Part shown: piece by piece, positions 9,292-18,191 of the stretch
How positions within the stretch are numbered: position 1 is the first letter of the stretch
How the letters are laid out: every line of letters starts with the position of its first letter
Assembly: GCF_010731695.1 (NCBI RefSeq)
Contig: NZ_AP022586.1
Location: forward strand, 5,270,001 to 5,334,000
Length of the DNA: 64,000 nucleotides
Source of the DNA: Mycolicibacterium litorale
GTDB taxonomy: Bacteria; Actinomycetota; Actinomycetes; Mycobacteriales; Mycobacteriaceae
Direction: 5' to 3'
The notes under the pieces: model-generated
Database searches by the model: none
Seen by the model: the letters and a program-made list of their open reading frames with translations, nothing else
What the model was told of the DNA's origin: nothing
Position numbers and translations under genes: made by a program

Positions 9292-10170
9292 ATGGCGAGC
9301 GGACCGGGTGTGATCGTCACCCTCGACGGTGCATTACACGACGCGCAGATACCCCTGTTGCATGCCGACGACCTGGCCGCCGTGCGCGGGGACGGGATCT
9401 TCGAAACGCTGCTGGTGCGCGACGGCAGACCCTGTCTGCTGGAGGCGCACCTCGGGCGGTTGACCCAGTCGGCGCGGCTGATGGAGTTGCCCGAGCCGGA
9501 TCTGCAGCAGTGGCGTTCGGCGGTCGCGACCGCGGTGCACCGCTGGACTGTCGACGGCGGCGCCGAAGGCGTGTTGCGCCTGGTCTACAGCCGCGGGCGT
9601 GAAAGCGGCGGAGAGCCGACGGCATTCGCCACGATCGGTGCGTTGCCGGCCCGGGTCGCCGCTGCCCGCCGGGACGGGGTGGCTGCGCTGATGCTGGCGC
9701 GCGGTCTGCCCGACGAGGCCTCGGACCTGCCGTGGTTGCTCGCCGGTGCGAAGACGCTGTCGTATGCGGTCAACATGGCCGCGTTGCGGCACGCCGAGAA
9801 GCACGGCGCAGGCGACGTCGTCTTCGTCAGCTCCGACGGCCACATCCTCGAAGGCCCCCGCTCGACGGTCGTGATCGCCACCGAGATGGAGGGTGGCGGG
9901 CTCGGCCTGCTCACCCCGCCGCCGTGGTATCCGATCCTGCGCGGCACCACCCAGCAGGCGCTGTTCGAGGTGGCCCGCAACAAGGGTTACGACTGCGACT
10001 ACCGGGCGCTGCGGCCCGGTGATCTTGTTGCCGCCCAGGGTGTTTGGCTGGTGTCGAGCATCACACTCGCGGCCCGCGTGCACACCCTGGACGGGGCCGC
10101 GCTGCGGCCGACGCCGCTGGCCGCGGAGATGGCCGCCCTGGTCGACGCGGCCATCGTCAGCGATCGCTGA
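9292..10170 (+). CDS. pabC: Aminodeoxychorismate lyase (class IV aminotransferase fold)
   Basis: A 292-aa PLP protein with class IV aminotransferase order: GDGIFETLLV near residue 38, an Arg-rich HLGRL segment, the PLP lysine in GAKTLSYAVN (about residue 158), and the HILEGPRSTVVI phosphate-contact segment. PabC releases pyruvate from 4-amino-4-deoxychorismate to give p-aminobenzoate for folate. A branched-chain or D-amino-acid aminotransferase is the main alternative in this fold, but position beside ygfZ and M. tuberculosis Rv0812 synteny favour PabC. Downstream lies the structured RNA element. Confidence 0.82.
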   Translation: MASGPGVIVTLDGALHDAQIPLLHADDLAAVRGDGIFETLLVRDGRPCLLEAHLGRLTQSARLMELPEPDLQQWRSAVATAVHRWTVDGGAEGVLRLVYSRGRESGGEPTAFATIGALPARVAAARRDGVAALMLARGLPDEASDLPWLLAGAKTLSYAVNMAALRHAEKHGAGDVVFVSSDGHILEGPRSTVVIATEMEGGGLGLLTPPPWYPILRGTTQQALFEVARNKGYDCDYRALRPGDLVAAQGVWLVSSITLAARVHTLDGAALRPTPLAAEMAALVDAAIVSDR

Positions 10171-10230
10171 GGGCGAAGCGAAATTTCCTTGTCGGTGCCG
10201 GCATCCGCGGGTACGGTCGCTCGTACACAG

Positions 10231-10421
10231 GGAAGGAGGTGGTCCGACAAATTGATTGACTTATGGACATGTGAGGTGGCTGCCCGCTAGCAGCACCGGG
10301 GGAGTTCAGCACTCACCTGAGTGCGCTGGCGAATTCCCCGCAGTCACCCGGCCCCCGAGCCCCTCGGTCCGTCCAACCAGGAACCAAAGGCTCGGGGGCC
10401 GCCCCATATCCAGGGGCGGCC
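10231..10421 (+). ncRNA. Candidate structured RNA with extended Shine-Dalgarno and four hairpins
   Basis: The intergenic DNA between pabC and a convergent lipoprotein gene begins with GGAAGGAGGTGGTCC, which can pair with the 3' end of 16S rRNA over about 13 bases. Then come four stems. P1 is 10275-10283 with 10290-10297. P2 is 10299-10307 with 10331-10339, and encloses a perfect GCACTC/GAGTGC hairpin at 10309-10324. P3 is 10351-10361 with 10389-10399 (11 bp perfect). P4 is 10397-10405 with 10413-10421 (9 bp perfect). P3 and P4 share bases 10397-10399, so they compete partly. A 12-codon frame, TTG 10252 to TAG 10290, reads LIDLWTCEVAAR. No plus-strand gene follows, so this looks like a stand-alone transcript. 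Its identity is unknown to me. Confidence 0.5.
10397..10421 (+). terminator. Hairpin closing the structured RNA
   Basis: GGCCGCCCC-ATATCCA-GGGGCGGCC is a perfect 9-bp stem with a 7-base loop, 21 bases before the stop of the convergent lipoprotein gene. It could terminate transcription from both sides. Confidence 0.5.
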
Positions 10422-10442
10422 AAGCCGCAGTAGATCTTTCGC

Positions 10443-10694
10443 TCAGCCCGGACCCGGTGCCAGCGACGCGCACTCTTTCAGCGCCTGGTCCCACGCCGCT
10501 CGGTCGACGCCGGCGGGCGGACCGGTGTTCGGACCCGGTGTGGCGGGCACCCCGTGCGCGTTGAGGCAGTCAGCGTATGAGCCGTGACCGTTCGGGCTCG
10601 AGGAGGTGTCGGGTTCCGACGGCGAGTCCTCGGCCGCGCACGCGGCCAGCATCCCCGCGGCAGCCAGGGTTGCCGTGATCATCCGCAGCCGCAC
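10443..10694 (-). CDS. Small putative lipoprotein
   Basis: An 83-aa protein starting at GTG 10694 (a downstream ATG, Met5, is also possible). The hydrophobic N-terminus ends in a lipobox, AGMLAAC with Cys19, followed by a Ser/Pro/Asp-rich linker and a short domain with two cysteines (ADCLNAHG and KECASLAPG). It has the look of short actinobacterial lipoproteins carrying a C-x(n)-C pair. Its GTG overlaps the TAG stop of the nitrobindin-like gene (TAGTG), so the two are probably translated together. Function not recognised. Confidence 0.7.
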   Translation of the reverse strand: MRLRMITATLAAAGMLAACAAEDSPSEPDTSSSPNGHGSYADCLNAHGVPATPGPNTGPPAGVDRAAWDQALKECASLAPGPG

Positions 10695-11368
10695 TAGCCC
10701 GCGAACCTCGACAGCCGGGCCGACAGGTGCGGGACCAGGCCGCCGTCGGCATCCACCCGTTCCTCGACGTACGCCAGATCGCCGCCCTCGACGATTCCGT
10801 AGAGCCGTTTGGCGCCGCCGACCAGCACGCCGGACTTACTGCGCGCCAACGCATCGGTCACCAACTCCCAGGAGGACTGGCTGCGCGGTTGACCGTAGAA
10901 CAACTCGACATAGCCGGCCGAATGCGCCAGCAGCAGTTCGATCGCCTGCGATTCGGACGGGTCGCCGGGATCGTTGACGAAGCGCCAGAATCCCGTCTCG
11001 CGCAAACCCACTCGGTCGTAATCCCCGGACTCGGTCAGCCGCCAGGATCGCGCCTCCCAGTTCAGGTAGTCGCCGCCGTCGTGCGAGACGACGATCTGCT
11101 GACCGAATCGGTAGTCGCCGTGGGGCCCGCGGCCCTCGCCCTCGCCGCGCCACACACCGACCAGCGGCAGCAGCGCGAGCAGCGCGTCATTGAGGTCAGC
11201 CCCCTCGCGCAGGTTCGCGGTGTCCGCGGGCAGGGGCAGGTCGTCGAAGACCGGGATGTTGCGCGCCGCGGTGATCTTGGCTCGCTCGGCGGCGTCCGCT
11301 ACGGCTCGGTCGCCGGAGGTCGAGAAAATGGAGCCGGCGGCGTCGTCGGGTTCGTTCGGCGCGGTCAC
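10694..11368 (-). CDS. Nitrobindin-like heme-binding beta-barrel protein (Rv0813c family)
   Basis: I place the start at GTG 11368, giving 224 aa, close to Rv0813c (226 aa in my memory). The beta-barrel begins with the family motif [12 protein letters not shown], followed by [13 protein letters not shown] and [10 protein letters not shown]; the fold resembles fatty-acid-binding proteins. Nitrobindins bind ferric heme and can react with nitric oxide or peroxynitrite; the distal His cannot be fixed by eye. The start codon overlaps the stop of a 32-aa membrane peptide gene (GTGA), and its own stop overlaps the lipoprotein start, so three short genes form one coupled unit. Confidence 0.85.
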   Translation of the reverse strand: MTAPNEPDDAAGSIFSTSGDRAVADAAERAKITAARNIPVFDDLPLPADTANLREGADLNDALLALLPLVGVWRGEGEGRGPHGDYRFGQQIVVSHDGGDYLNWEARSWRLTESGDYDRVGLRETGFWRFVNDPGDPSESQAIELLLAHSAGYVELFYGQPRSQSSWELVTDALARSKSGVLVGGAKRLYGIVEGGDLAYVEERVDADGGLVPHLSARLSRFAG

Positions 11369-11463
11369 GACTCGTCGGTGATGAGGCGGTACACCGCGTA
11401 CAGCGCGAACCACGTGATCACCAGCGTGCACACCACCAGCAGGATTTCGTAGAACAGGACCAC
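11365..11463 (-). CDS. 32-aa single-pass membrane peptide
   Basis: GTG 11463 opens [18 protein letters not shown], followed by [14 protein letters not shown] and TGA. One hydrophobic helix (about residues 2-24) is followed by a short polar tail. A TAG stop lies in frame 12 bases upstream of the GTG, so the peptide cannot be longer. A TAGACT -10 ends 6 bases before the GTG, giving a leaderless mRNA. The stop overlaps the start of the nitrobindin-like gene by four bases, which indicates translational coupling. I know no function; it could be a membrane anchor or leader for its partner. Confidence 0.65.
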   Translation of the reverse strand: MVLFYEILLVVCTLVITWFALYAVYRLITDES

Positions 11464-11469
11464 GAACCC

Positions 11470-11475
11470 AGTCTA
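11470..11475 (-). promoter_or_regulatory. -10 element of the leaderless membrane-peptide operon
   Basis: TAGACT on the minus strand, 6 bases before GTG 11463. It would drive the peptide, the nitrobindin-like protein and the lipoprotein. Confidence 0.5.
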
Positions 11476-11508
11476 ACCGCAGGACGCAGGCGGTTGGCGC
11501 CCGGCCGG

Positions 11509-11829
11509 TCAGCCGATCTTGTACTCGAACTGCGGGCAGAACGCCCCGGTCGCCGCGCCGATGAAGACGCCGGCCTGGTAGTCGGTCCAGTCGGTGACGC
11601 TGAGGAGATCGCCCACCTCGTCGGCGAAAGTGGCGCCGTTGCTCCAGTCCGTGCACACCGCATGACCGGTGTCGAGGACCGCCGGGGTGTCCACCGCCTC
11701 CCACACGATGCCCTCGTTGCGGATGATGGTGAGGAAGTCCTCCTCGGGCCCTGCCGCCGCTACGGGTGCGGTTGCCAGCGCGAGCGCGCTGAGGGCGGCG
11801 ACGGCCGCGGATATCCGAGTCACGTTCAT
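11509..11829 (-). CDS. Secreted DUF732 protein
   Basis: A 106-aa protein with a clear signal peptide ([20 protein letters not shown], cleavage near Ala25). The mature part matches the mycobacterial DUF732 pattern: [11 protein letters not shown], a [13 protein letters not shown] cysteine, then a second cysteine in [11 protein letters not shown], probably disulfide-bonded, and helical spacing between. Such proteins are small secreted factors of unknown role that are numerous in mycobacteria. It stands alone between the nitrobindin unit and the sseC2 terminator. Confidence 0.85.
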   Translation of the reverse strand: MNVTRISAAVAALSALALATAPVAAAGPEEDFLTIIRNEGIVWEAVDTPAVLDTGHAVCTDWSNGATFADEVGDLLSVTDWTDYQAGVFIGAATGAFCPQFEYKIG

Positions 11830-11944
11830 GGTCGGTCCTGTTCACCGGGGACATTCCGCGATATCGCGGAACCTGATGACATCCTGACCGACAGCTGTGC
11901 GTCCCGCGGCCGTTTCGCTAGAAATGTGCGCAGCCGTCAATACG

Positions 11945-11973
11945 CACGCCGGGGCGTAGAGCGCCCCGGCGTG
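11945..11973 (-). terminator. Terminator hairpin of the cysA2-sseC2 operon
   Basis: CACGCCGGGGCG and its exact complement CGCCCCGGCGTG form a 12-bp stem around a 5-base loop, 15 bases after the sseC2 stop on the minus strand. Confidence 0.65.
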
Positions 11974-11988
11974 GCATGACCGGATCGG

Positions 11989-12291
11989 TCAGGCGACCTT
12001 GACGTCGACCTCGTGGATGCCGGCACCGGACGGGGCGACGGTGGCGTCGCCGTTTCCGATCTTCGACAGCGCGCGCAACGTCCAGGTGCCCGGAGCGGCG
12101 AAGAACCGGAAGTCGCCGGTCGCCGACGCAACCACCTCGGCGGTGAACTCGTCGGAAGCGTCCAGCAGACGCACGAACGCGCCGCCGACGGCCTGACCCG
12201 ACCCGTCCACCACACGACCGGTGATCACGGTTTCCTTCTCCAGATCGACGCTGGCGGGCAGTGCCAGGCCTTGCTTAGGAGGAGCGCACAT
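11989..12291 (-). CDS. sseC2: SseC family protein (DUF1416)
   Basis: A 100-aa protein starting MCAPPKQGLALPASVDLEKE at ATG 12291, the same length as M. tuberculosis SseC2. The family consists of a short N-terminal tail and an Ig-like or carboxypeptidase-regulatory-like beta-sandwich (VITGRVVDGSGQAVGGAFVRL). It always follows thiosulfate sulfurtransferase genes in mycobacteria and is thought to act in sulfur metabolism, but no activity is proven to my knowledge. The start is two bases after the cysA2 stop, so both are co-transcribed from the poly-cysteine leader. Confidence 0.92.
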   Translation of the reverse strand: MCAPPKQGLALPASVDLEKETVITGRVVDGSGQAVGGAFVRLLDASDEFTAEVVASATGDFRFFAAPGTWTLRALSKIGNGDATVAPSGAGIHEVDVKVA

Positions 12292-12293
12292 AA

Positions 12294-13127
12294 CTAACTT
12301 CCCAACTCGATCGGGGCCCCCACCAGGGAGCCGTATTCCGTCCAACTGCCGTCGTAGTTCTTGACGTTCTTGTGTCCCAGCAGTTCCTGCAGCACGAACC
12401 AGGTGTGCGAGGAGCGCTCACCGATGCGGCAGTAGGCGATGGTTTCCTTCTCGCCGTCCAGGCCGGCGTCGGCGTAGATCTTCGCGAGATCCTCGTCCGA
12501 CTTGAAGGTGCCGTCCTCGTTGGCGGCCTTGCTCCACGGCACGTTGATGGCCGTCGGGATGTGGCCCGCGCGCTGGCTCTGCTCCTGCGGAAGGTGCGCC
12601 GGGGCGAGGATCTTGCCGGAGAACTCGTCGGGCGAGCGCACGTCGACCAGGTTCTTCTCGCCGATCGCGGCGATGACCTCGTCGCGGAACGCCCGGATGC
12701 TGTTGTCGGGCTGCTTGGCGGTGTAGCTGGTCGCCGGGCGGGTGACCGACTCGCTCGACAGCGGGCGGCCGTCGAGTTCCCACTTCTTGCGGCCGCCGTC
12801 GAGCAACTTGACGTTCTCGTGGCCGTAGAGCTTGAAGTACCAGTACGCGTAGGCGGCGAACCAGTTGTTGTTGCCGCCGTAGAGGATCACCGTGTCGTCG
12901 TTGGAGATTCCGCGGTCACTCAGCAGCTTGGAGAACTGCTGGGCATCGACGAAGTCGCGCCGGACCGGGTCCTGCAGGTCGGTCTTCCAGTCGAGCTTGA
13001 CCGCACCCTCGATGTGTCCGGTGTCGTAGGCCGAGGTGTCCTCGTCGACCTCGACGAACACGGTGTTCGGCGCGTTGAGATTGCTCTCGGCCCAGTCGGT
13101 GGTGACCAGGACGTCGGAGCGAGCCAT
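12294..13127 (-). CDS. cysA2: Thiosulfate sulfurtransferase CysA2 (rhodanese)
   Basis: A 277-aa tandem-rhodanese protein, the length of M. tuberculosis CysA2. The N-terminal inactive rhodanese domain covers about residues 8-130 and the active C-terminal domain about 145-275, with catalytic Cys233 in the loop CRIGERSSHT. It moves sulfane sulfur from thiosulfate to acceptors and may act in thiosulfate use or as a sulfur donor. GAAAGGATC upstream of ATG 13127 is the ribosome binding site. The gene is third in an operon with DUF4395 upstream and sseC2 downstream, under cysteine-responsive leader control. Confidence 0.95.
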   Translation of the reverse strand: MARSDVLVTTDWAESNLNAPNTVFVEVDEDTSAYDTGHIEGAVKLDWKTDLQDPVRRDFVDAQQFSKLLSDRGISNDDTVILYGGNNNWFAAYAYWYFKLYGHENVKLLDGGRKKWELDGRPLSSESVTRPATSYTAKQPDNSIRAFRDEVIAAIGEKNLVDVRSPDEFSGKILAPAHLPQEQSQRAGHIPTAINVPWSKAANEDGTFKSDEDLAKIYADAGLDGEKETIAYCRIGERSSHTWFVLQELLGHKNVKNYDGSWTEYGSLVGAPIELGS

Positions 13128-13159
13128 CGATGATCCTTTCGGTTGCGGGGTGATCGAAG

Positions 13160-13633
13160 TCATACAGGGGTGGAGACCCGGCGGAGCCGGGCGGCGAGCG
13201 GGTAGAGCCGGCAGCCCAGGCAGATGCCGAAGGCCGCGTTCAGGAACGCCGCTAACAGAGCGAACGCGGTGGAGGCCAGACCGACCGCGGGCAGTCCCGT
13301 GGCGAAGCCGATCGTCCCGGCGACGGCGAAGACGAAGCCGACGAACTGAGCGAACTTCAACGGCGGCACCGGTTCCCGCTCGGTGACCGGGCCCAGCCGC
13401 GGTGCGATGAACCGGCCGAACACCATGCCGTAGGGGTGTGCGCGGGGACCGCGAACGGCGCCGATCGCGAAGACGACGGCCTGCAGCCCCAGGATCACCG
13501 CCGCGGCCGGTGCGCTCACCGCGGAGACGAGCAGCGCCACGACGAGCACGGCGGTGGTGAGCCAGGCGGCGAACCGGGGGCCACGCACGTCGACCTGAGA
13601 GACCGCCCGGGCGGCATCTATGTGCGTGGACAT
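13160..13633 (-). CDS. DUF4395 membrane protein with CxxC motif
   Basis: ATG 13633 with an AGGAG site gives 157 aa and four hydrophobic helices (about residues 20-40, 42-60, 95-115, 118-140). The family signature is GICLGCRLYPL near the C-terminus, a membrane-proximal Cys pair. DUF4395 proteins often accompany rhodaneses, thioredoxins and sulfur genes; a part in sulfide or thiol transport or redox is inference. It is the first full-length gene after the poly-cysteine leader, 33 bases before cysA2. Confidence 0.85.
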   Translation of the reverse strand: MSTHIDAARAVSQVDVRGPRFAAWLTTAVLVVALLVSAVSAPAAAVILGLQAVVFAIGAVRGPRAHPYGMVFGRFIAPRLGPVTEREPVPPLKFAQFVGFVFAVAGTIGFATGLPAVGLASTAFALLAAFLNAAFGICLGCRLYPLAARLRRVSTPV

Positions 13634-13722
13634 GGCGTGATACTCCTGTTGCGTTGGTGGTCTGGTGGCGGACATGCCAGATCGACTGATCCGCACGAGC
13701 GCGCGTCGCGGCGCGACTGCGC

Positions 13723-13812
13723 TCAGCAGCTACAACAACAGCAACAACCCGCAACGCGGCACAGATCCACTGCGCGGCGCTTGGTGAGCGTCAGCTCGAG
13801 GCGGGTGAACAC
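13723..13812 (-). CDS. Leaderless poly-cysteine leader peptide (cysteine attenuator)
   Basis: GTG 13812 opens a 29-aa peptide whose middle reads TLTKRRAVDLCRV and whose end reads AGCCCCCSC before TGA. Seven of its last twelve residues are cysteines, five of them consecutive. A TAAGCT -10 sits 6 bases before GTG, so translation begins on a leaderless mRNA. Published work on M. smegmatis describes such poly-cysteine leaderless ORFs as cysteine-responsive attenuators of the sulfur operon that follows. Here DUF4395, cysA2 and sseC2 follow, 90 bases downstream. Ribosomes would stall at the Cys codons when Cys-tRNA is scarce and change downstream expression. Confidence 0.88.
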   Translation of the reverse strand: MFTRLELTLTKRRAVDLCRVAGCCCCCSC

Positions 13813-13818
13813 GCCGAC

Positions 13819-13824
13819 AGCTTA
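13819..13824 (-). promoter_or_regulatory. -10 element of the sulfur operon
   Basis: TAAGCT (TANNNT) on the minus strand, 6 bases from the leader-peptide GTG and just after the thiX stop, so the sulfur operon has its own promoter separate from lmeA-thiX. Confidence 0.6.
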
Positions 13825-13840
13825 CCCAATGACAGGGTGA

Positions 13841-14263
13841 TCAAGCCAACAGCGGTTCGAGCACCGACCGCAGGTCAGCGACCTTCGGTACACCGGAGGT
13901 GCGGTAGCGCGGATGCCCGTCGGCATCGAAGATGATCGTCGTCGGCAGCGAGAGCACCGAAAGCCGCCGGGCCGCTTCCGGATTGGCGTCCAGATCGATC
14001 TCCACATGCGAGACCGCGGGCAGCTCGCGGCAGACCTGGTCGACCACGCGGCGCACCGCGTCGCACGGCCCACACCACACCGCGCTGAAGTGCAGGACGG
14101 TCGGGCCCGTGTCGGACAGCCCGAGCCCGGAGGTGTCGATGTTCGCCGCGGCGGCCTCGGCCTTGAGCAGGCCGGCGCGCAGGTTGACCAGCCGGCCGAC
14201 CACGAACGCGACCCCGAACACGGCGATCAGGACCGCGATCACGACGATCCACGACGAGCTCAT
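13841..14263 (-). CDS. thiX: Membrane-anchored thioredoxin-like protein ThiX
   Basis: A 140-aa protein, same length as M. tuberculosis ThiX. Residues 5-23 form one N-terminal membrane helix; the rest is a thioredoxin fold with the redox motif WCGPC (Cys64 and Cys67), a VEIDLDANPEAARRL strand and the cis-Pro segment LSLPTTIIF. It probably keeps thiols reduced on one face of the membrane. The start overlaps the lmeA stop by four bases (ATGA). It lies just before the poly-cysteine leader of the sulfur operon. Confidence 0.92.
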   Translation of the reverse strand: MSSSWIVVIAVLIAVFGVAFVVGRLVNLRAGLLKAEAAAANIDTSGLGLSDTGPTVLHFSAVWCGPCDAVRRVVDQVCRELPAVSHVEIDLDANPEAARRLSVLSLPTTIIFDADGHPRYRTSGVPKVADLRSVLEPLLA

Positions 14264-15057
14264 GACTGCCTGAACCCGTCGAGTGTGATGGTCATGTTCT
14301 CGGCGATGCCCTCGATGATGACATCCGAACCGCGCGCACCCTGTGCGGTCGGCGTGATCGCGAACGGCAGTGTCATACCCGGCATCGTGCCGCTGAACGC
14401 CTCGAGCACCGCGGCGGTCTTGTCGTCGGGTACCGCCTGCTCAGCGGTGCCCGCGCCGGTCAGCACGTCGGTGGCGGTCATCACCAGGGTCGTCTGGTCG
14501 GGTCCGCTGACGGAGAGGTCGACGGCCACCGACACCCGCTCGTCGAAGCCCGCCGACTCCGGCGTGCCGGTGAACACCACACCCTTGTTGCTGGAGATCC
14601 CGGATTCGGTGGTGCCGCCGGTGGCGTCGTTGGTCTCGCCGGTCGGGGCTTCGACGAGCAGATCGGGGATGCCGATGAAGCGGCCGAGGTGGGTGGAGTC
14701 GACGATGACGCGGCTCTCCACCTTGGCGACGGGCATCGCGGCGTCCGGCCGGATCAGCCATGACGCGTCGCTCAGGTCGACGTCGTGCAGCGTCGCCTCC
14801 AGTGAGGCCTTACCCACCACGGGGTGATCAACGCCACTGGCCCGGATCTCCATCTCGCCGTAGTGGTGGTCCATCGCCTGGGTGATGAACGGGAACCCGA
14901 TGATGCCCACCCACGGGTCGAAATCGAGGTTCGCGACGGTCCGCAGGGCGCGTGACCAGCGGTATTCGGCGTAGATGGCGGCACCGAAGTCGGCCCCGAC
15001 CGCGCCGACGACCACCGCGGTCACCGTCGCGACGAGCCCGATCAGCACCTTGCGCAT
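14260..15057 (-). CDS. lmeA: LmeA, lipomannan elongation factor (DUF2993)
   Basis: ATG 15057 gives 265 aa. Residues 4-28 are a single membrane helix or uncleaved signal; the rest is a DUF2993 domain with the sequence GEMEIRASGVDHPVVGKASLEATL and a VEAPTGETNDATGG loop. The M. smegmatis and M. tuberculosis (Rv0817c) proteins are periplasmic lipid-binding factors that control mannan chain length of lipomannan and lipoarabinomannan. Gene neighbours thiX (overlapping) and glnR (divergent) match that locus. A longer frame extending to 15168 exists but only adds a non-signal stretch. Confidence 0.9.
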   Translation of the reverse strand: MRKVLIGLVATVTAVVVGAVGADFGAAIYAEYRWSRALRTVANLDFDPWVGIIGFPFITQAMDHHYGEMEIRASGVDHPVVGKASLEATLHDVDLSDASWLIRPDAAMPVAKVESRVIVDSTHLGRFIGIPDLLVEAPTGETNDATGGTTESGISSNKGVVFTGTPESAGFDERVSVAVDLSVSGPDQTTLVMTATDVLTGAGTAEQAVPDDKTAAVLEAFSGTMPGMTLPFAITPTAQGARGSDVIIEGIAENMTITLDGFRQS

Positions 15058-15136
15058 CGCCACATTCTGGCCTACCCGTAAGTCGGCTAAGGACTTGACG
15101 CGGCCCATTTGCCGCAGTCGCGCTATCGTTACTTGA

Positions 15137-16909
<1,773 letters not shown>

Positions 16910-16922
16910 GATCACTGAACCT

Positions 16923-16944
16923 GTTCACTGGCCGTTAACCCGCG
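16923..16944 (+). promoter_or_regulatory. PHO box-like direct repeat upstream of pstS
   Basis: GTTCACTGGCC followed directly by GTTAACCCGCG forms two 11-base repeats, the spacing bound by PhoB/PhoP/RegX3-type regulators. It ends 27 bases before a TACGTT -10 element. Phosphate-starvation control by SenX3-RegX3 is expected from mycobacterial work. Confidence 0.6.
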
Positions 16945-16971
16945 ATCCCCGGACTGTCCACCAGCGCCGCA

Positions 16972-16977
16972 TACGTT
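16972..16977 (+). promoter_or_regulatory. Predicted -10 element of the pst operon
   Basis: TACGTT (TANNNT), about 38 bases before the pstS GTG. A GGAAAGTGG site lies between it and the start. Confidence 0.45.
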
Positions 16978-17014
16978 GCCGGAGAGTTCGAGCCGTCAAC
17001 GGAAAGTGGGATAA

Positions 17015-18142
17015 GTGAAGCTCAACAGCATGGGCCTGGTGTGGTCTGCGACGGCGATCGCCGCGTTGACACTGAGCGCCTGCGGTAGCGACAACAACGC
17101 CGGGACCGCCAACACCACCGGAGCGTCCGGCACCGGATCTGCCAGCGCCGCGGAGTGCGGTGGCAAGAACTCCCTGACCGCCGAGGGCTCGACCGCCCAG
17201 CAGAACGCGATCGCCGTGTTCAACCAGGTGTGGGGCCAGAAGTGCGCGGGCAAGAACCTGTCCTACAACCCCACCGGTTCGGGCGCGGGCCGCGAGCAGT
17301 TCGTCGCCAACAACGTCGACTTCGCCGGCTCCGACTCGGCGATCAAGGAAGAGCAGGCCGAGCAGGCCGCACAGCGCTGCGGCGGCAACCCGGCGTGGAA
17401 CCTGCCGCTGGTCTTCGGCCCCATCGCGCTGGCCTACAACGTCGAGGGCGTCGAGGACCTCGTCCTCAACGGCGACATCCTGGCCAAGATCTTCCAGGGC
17501 CAGATCACCACGTGGAACGACCCGGCCATCGCCGGGCTGAACCAGGGCAAGACCCTGCCCGACACCCCGATCACCCCGATCTTCCGTTCGGATTCCTCGG
17601 GCACCACCGACAACTTCCAGAAGTACCTCGCCGCGGCCGCCCCGCAGACGTGGACCAAGGGCGACGGCAGCGAATTCCAGGGCGGCGCGGGCGAGGGCGC
17701 CCAGAAGTCCGCGGGTGTGGCCCAGGCCGTCCAGGCGACCCCGGGTGGCATCGGTTACGTCGAGAAGGGCTTCGCCGACCAGGCGGGCCTGCCGTACGCC
17801 CAGATCGACAACGGCGGCGGTGCCGTCGAGCTGACCGACGAGACCGCCGGTAAGGCCATCGACGCCGCGAAGTTCGCGAGCGAGGGCAACGATCTGACCC
17901 TTGACCTGAAGTCCCTTTACGGCACCAAGGAAGCCGGTGCATATCCCCTGGTCCTCGCCACATACGAGATCGTCTGCTCCAACGGCTACGACGCGGAAAC
18001 GGCCGCCGCAGTGAAGTCCTTCCTCACCGTCGCCGCCAACGACGGACAGGGCGGGCTCTCCTCGGCCGGCTATGTGCCGCTGCCGGACCGCTTCAAGGAG
18101 CGGTTGCTGACCTCCATCGACGCCATCGGCTCGACTGCCTGA
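17015..18142 (+). CDS. pstS: Phosphate-binding lipoprotein PstS
   Basis: GTG 17015 with GGAAAG upstream gives 375 aa. The signal ends in a lipobox (ALTLSAC, Cys23) and a Gly/Thr/Ser-rich linker, then a type II periplasmic binding fold. Phosphate-site segments are AEGSTAQQNA, PTGSGAGREQFV and RSDSSGTTDNFQ. It captures phosphate outside the membrane and passes it to PstCA. It is the first gene of pstSCAB and has a PHO box upstream, so it should be induced by phosphate limitation. Confidence 0.96.
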   Translation: MKLNSMGLVWSATAIAALTLSACGSDNNAGTANTTGASGTGSASAAECGGKNSLTAEGSTAQQNAIAVFNQVWGQKCAGKNLSYNPTGSGAGREQFVANNVDFAGSDSAIKEEQAEQAAQRCGGNPAWNLPLVFGPIALAYNVEGVEDLVLNGDILAKIFQGQITTWNDPAIAGLNQGKTLPDTPITPIFRSDSSGTTDNFQKYLAAAAPQTWTKGDGSEFQGGAGEGAQKSAGVAQAVQATPGGIGYVEKGFADQAGLPYAQIDNGGGAVELTDETAGKAIDAAKFASEGNDLTLDLKSLYGTKEAGAYPLVLATYEIVCSNGYDAETAAAVKSFLTVAANDGQGGLSSAGYVPLPDRFKERLLTSIDAIGSTA

Positions 18143-18191
18143 GCCTGGTGGCGCCGCGACACGACAACGGTGAGGATGGGATGCGAATCCG

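Noticed and set aside
10256..10564. 102-codon plus-strand frame starting MTYGHVRWLPASS
   Set aside because: It runs through all four hairpins of the RNA element and into the opposite lipoprotein gene; composition is that of structured non-coding DNA.
12294..13754. Extended minus-strand start of cysA2 at 13754
   Set aside because: The extra 209 residues are an out-of-frame reading of DUF4395; ATG 13127 has a ribosome site and gives the family length of 277 aa.
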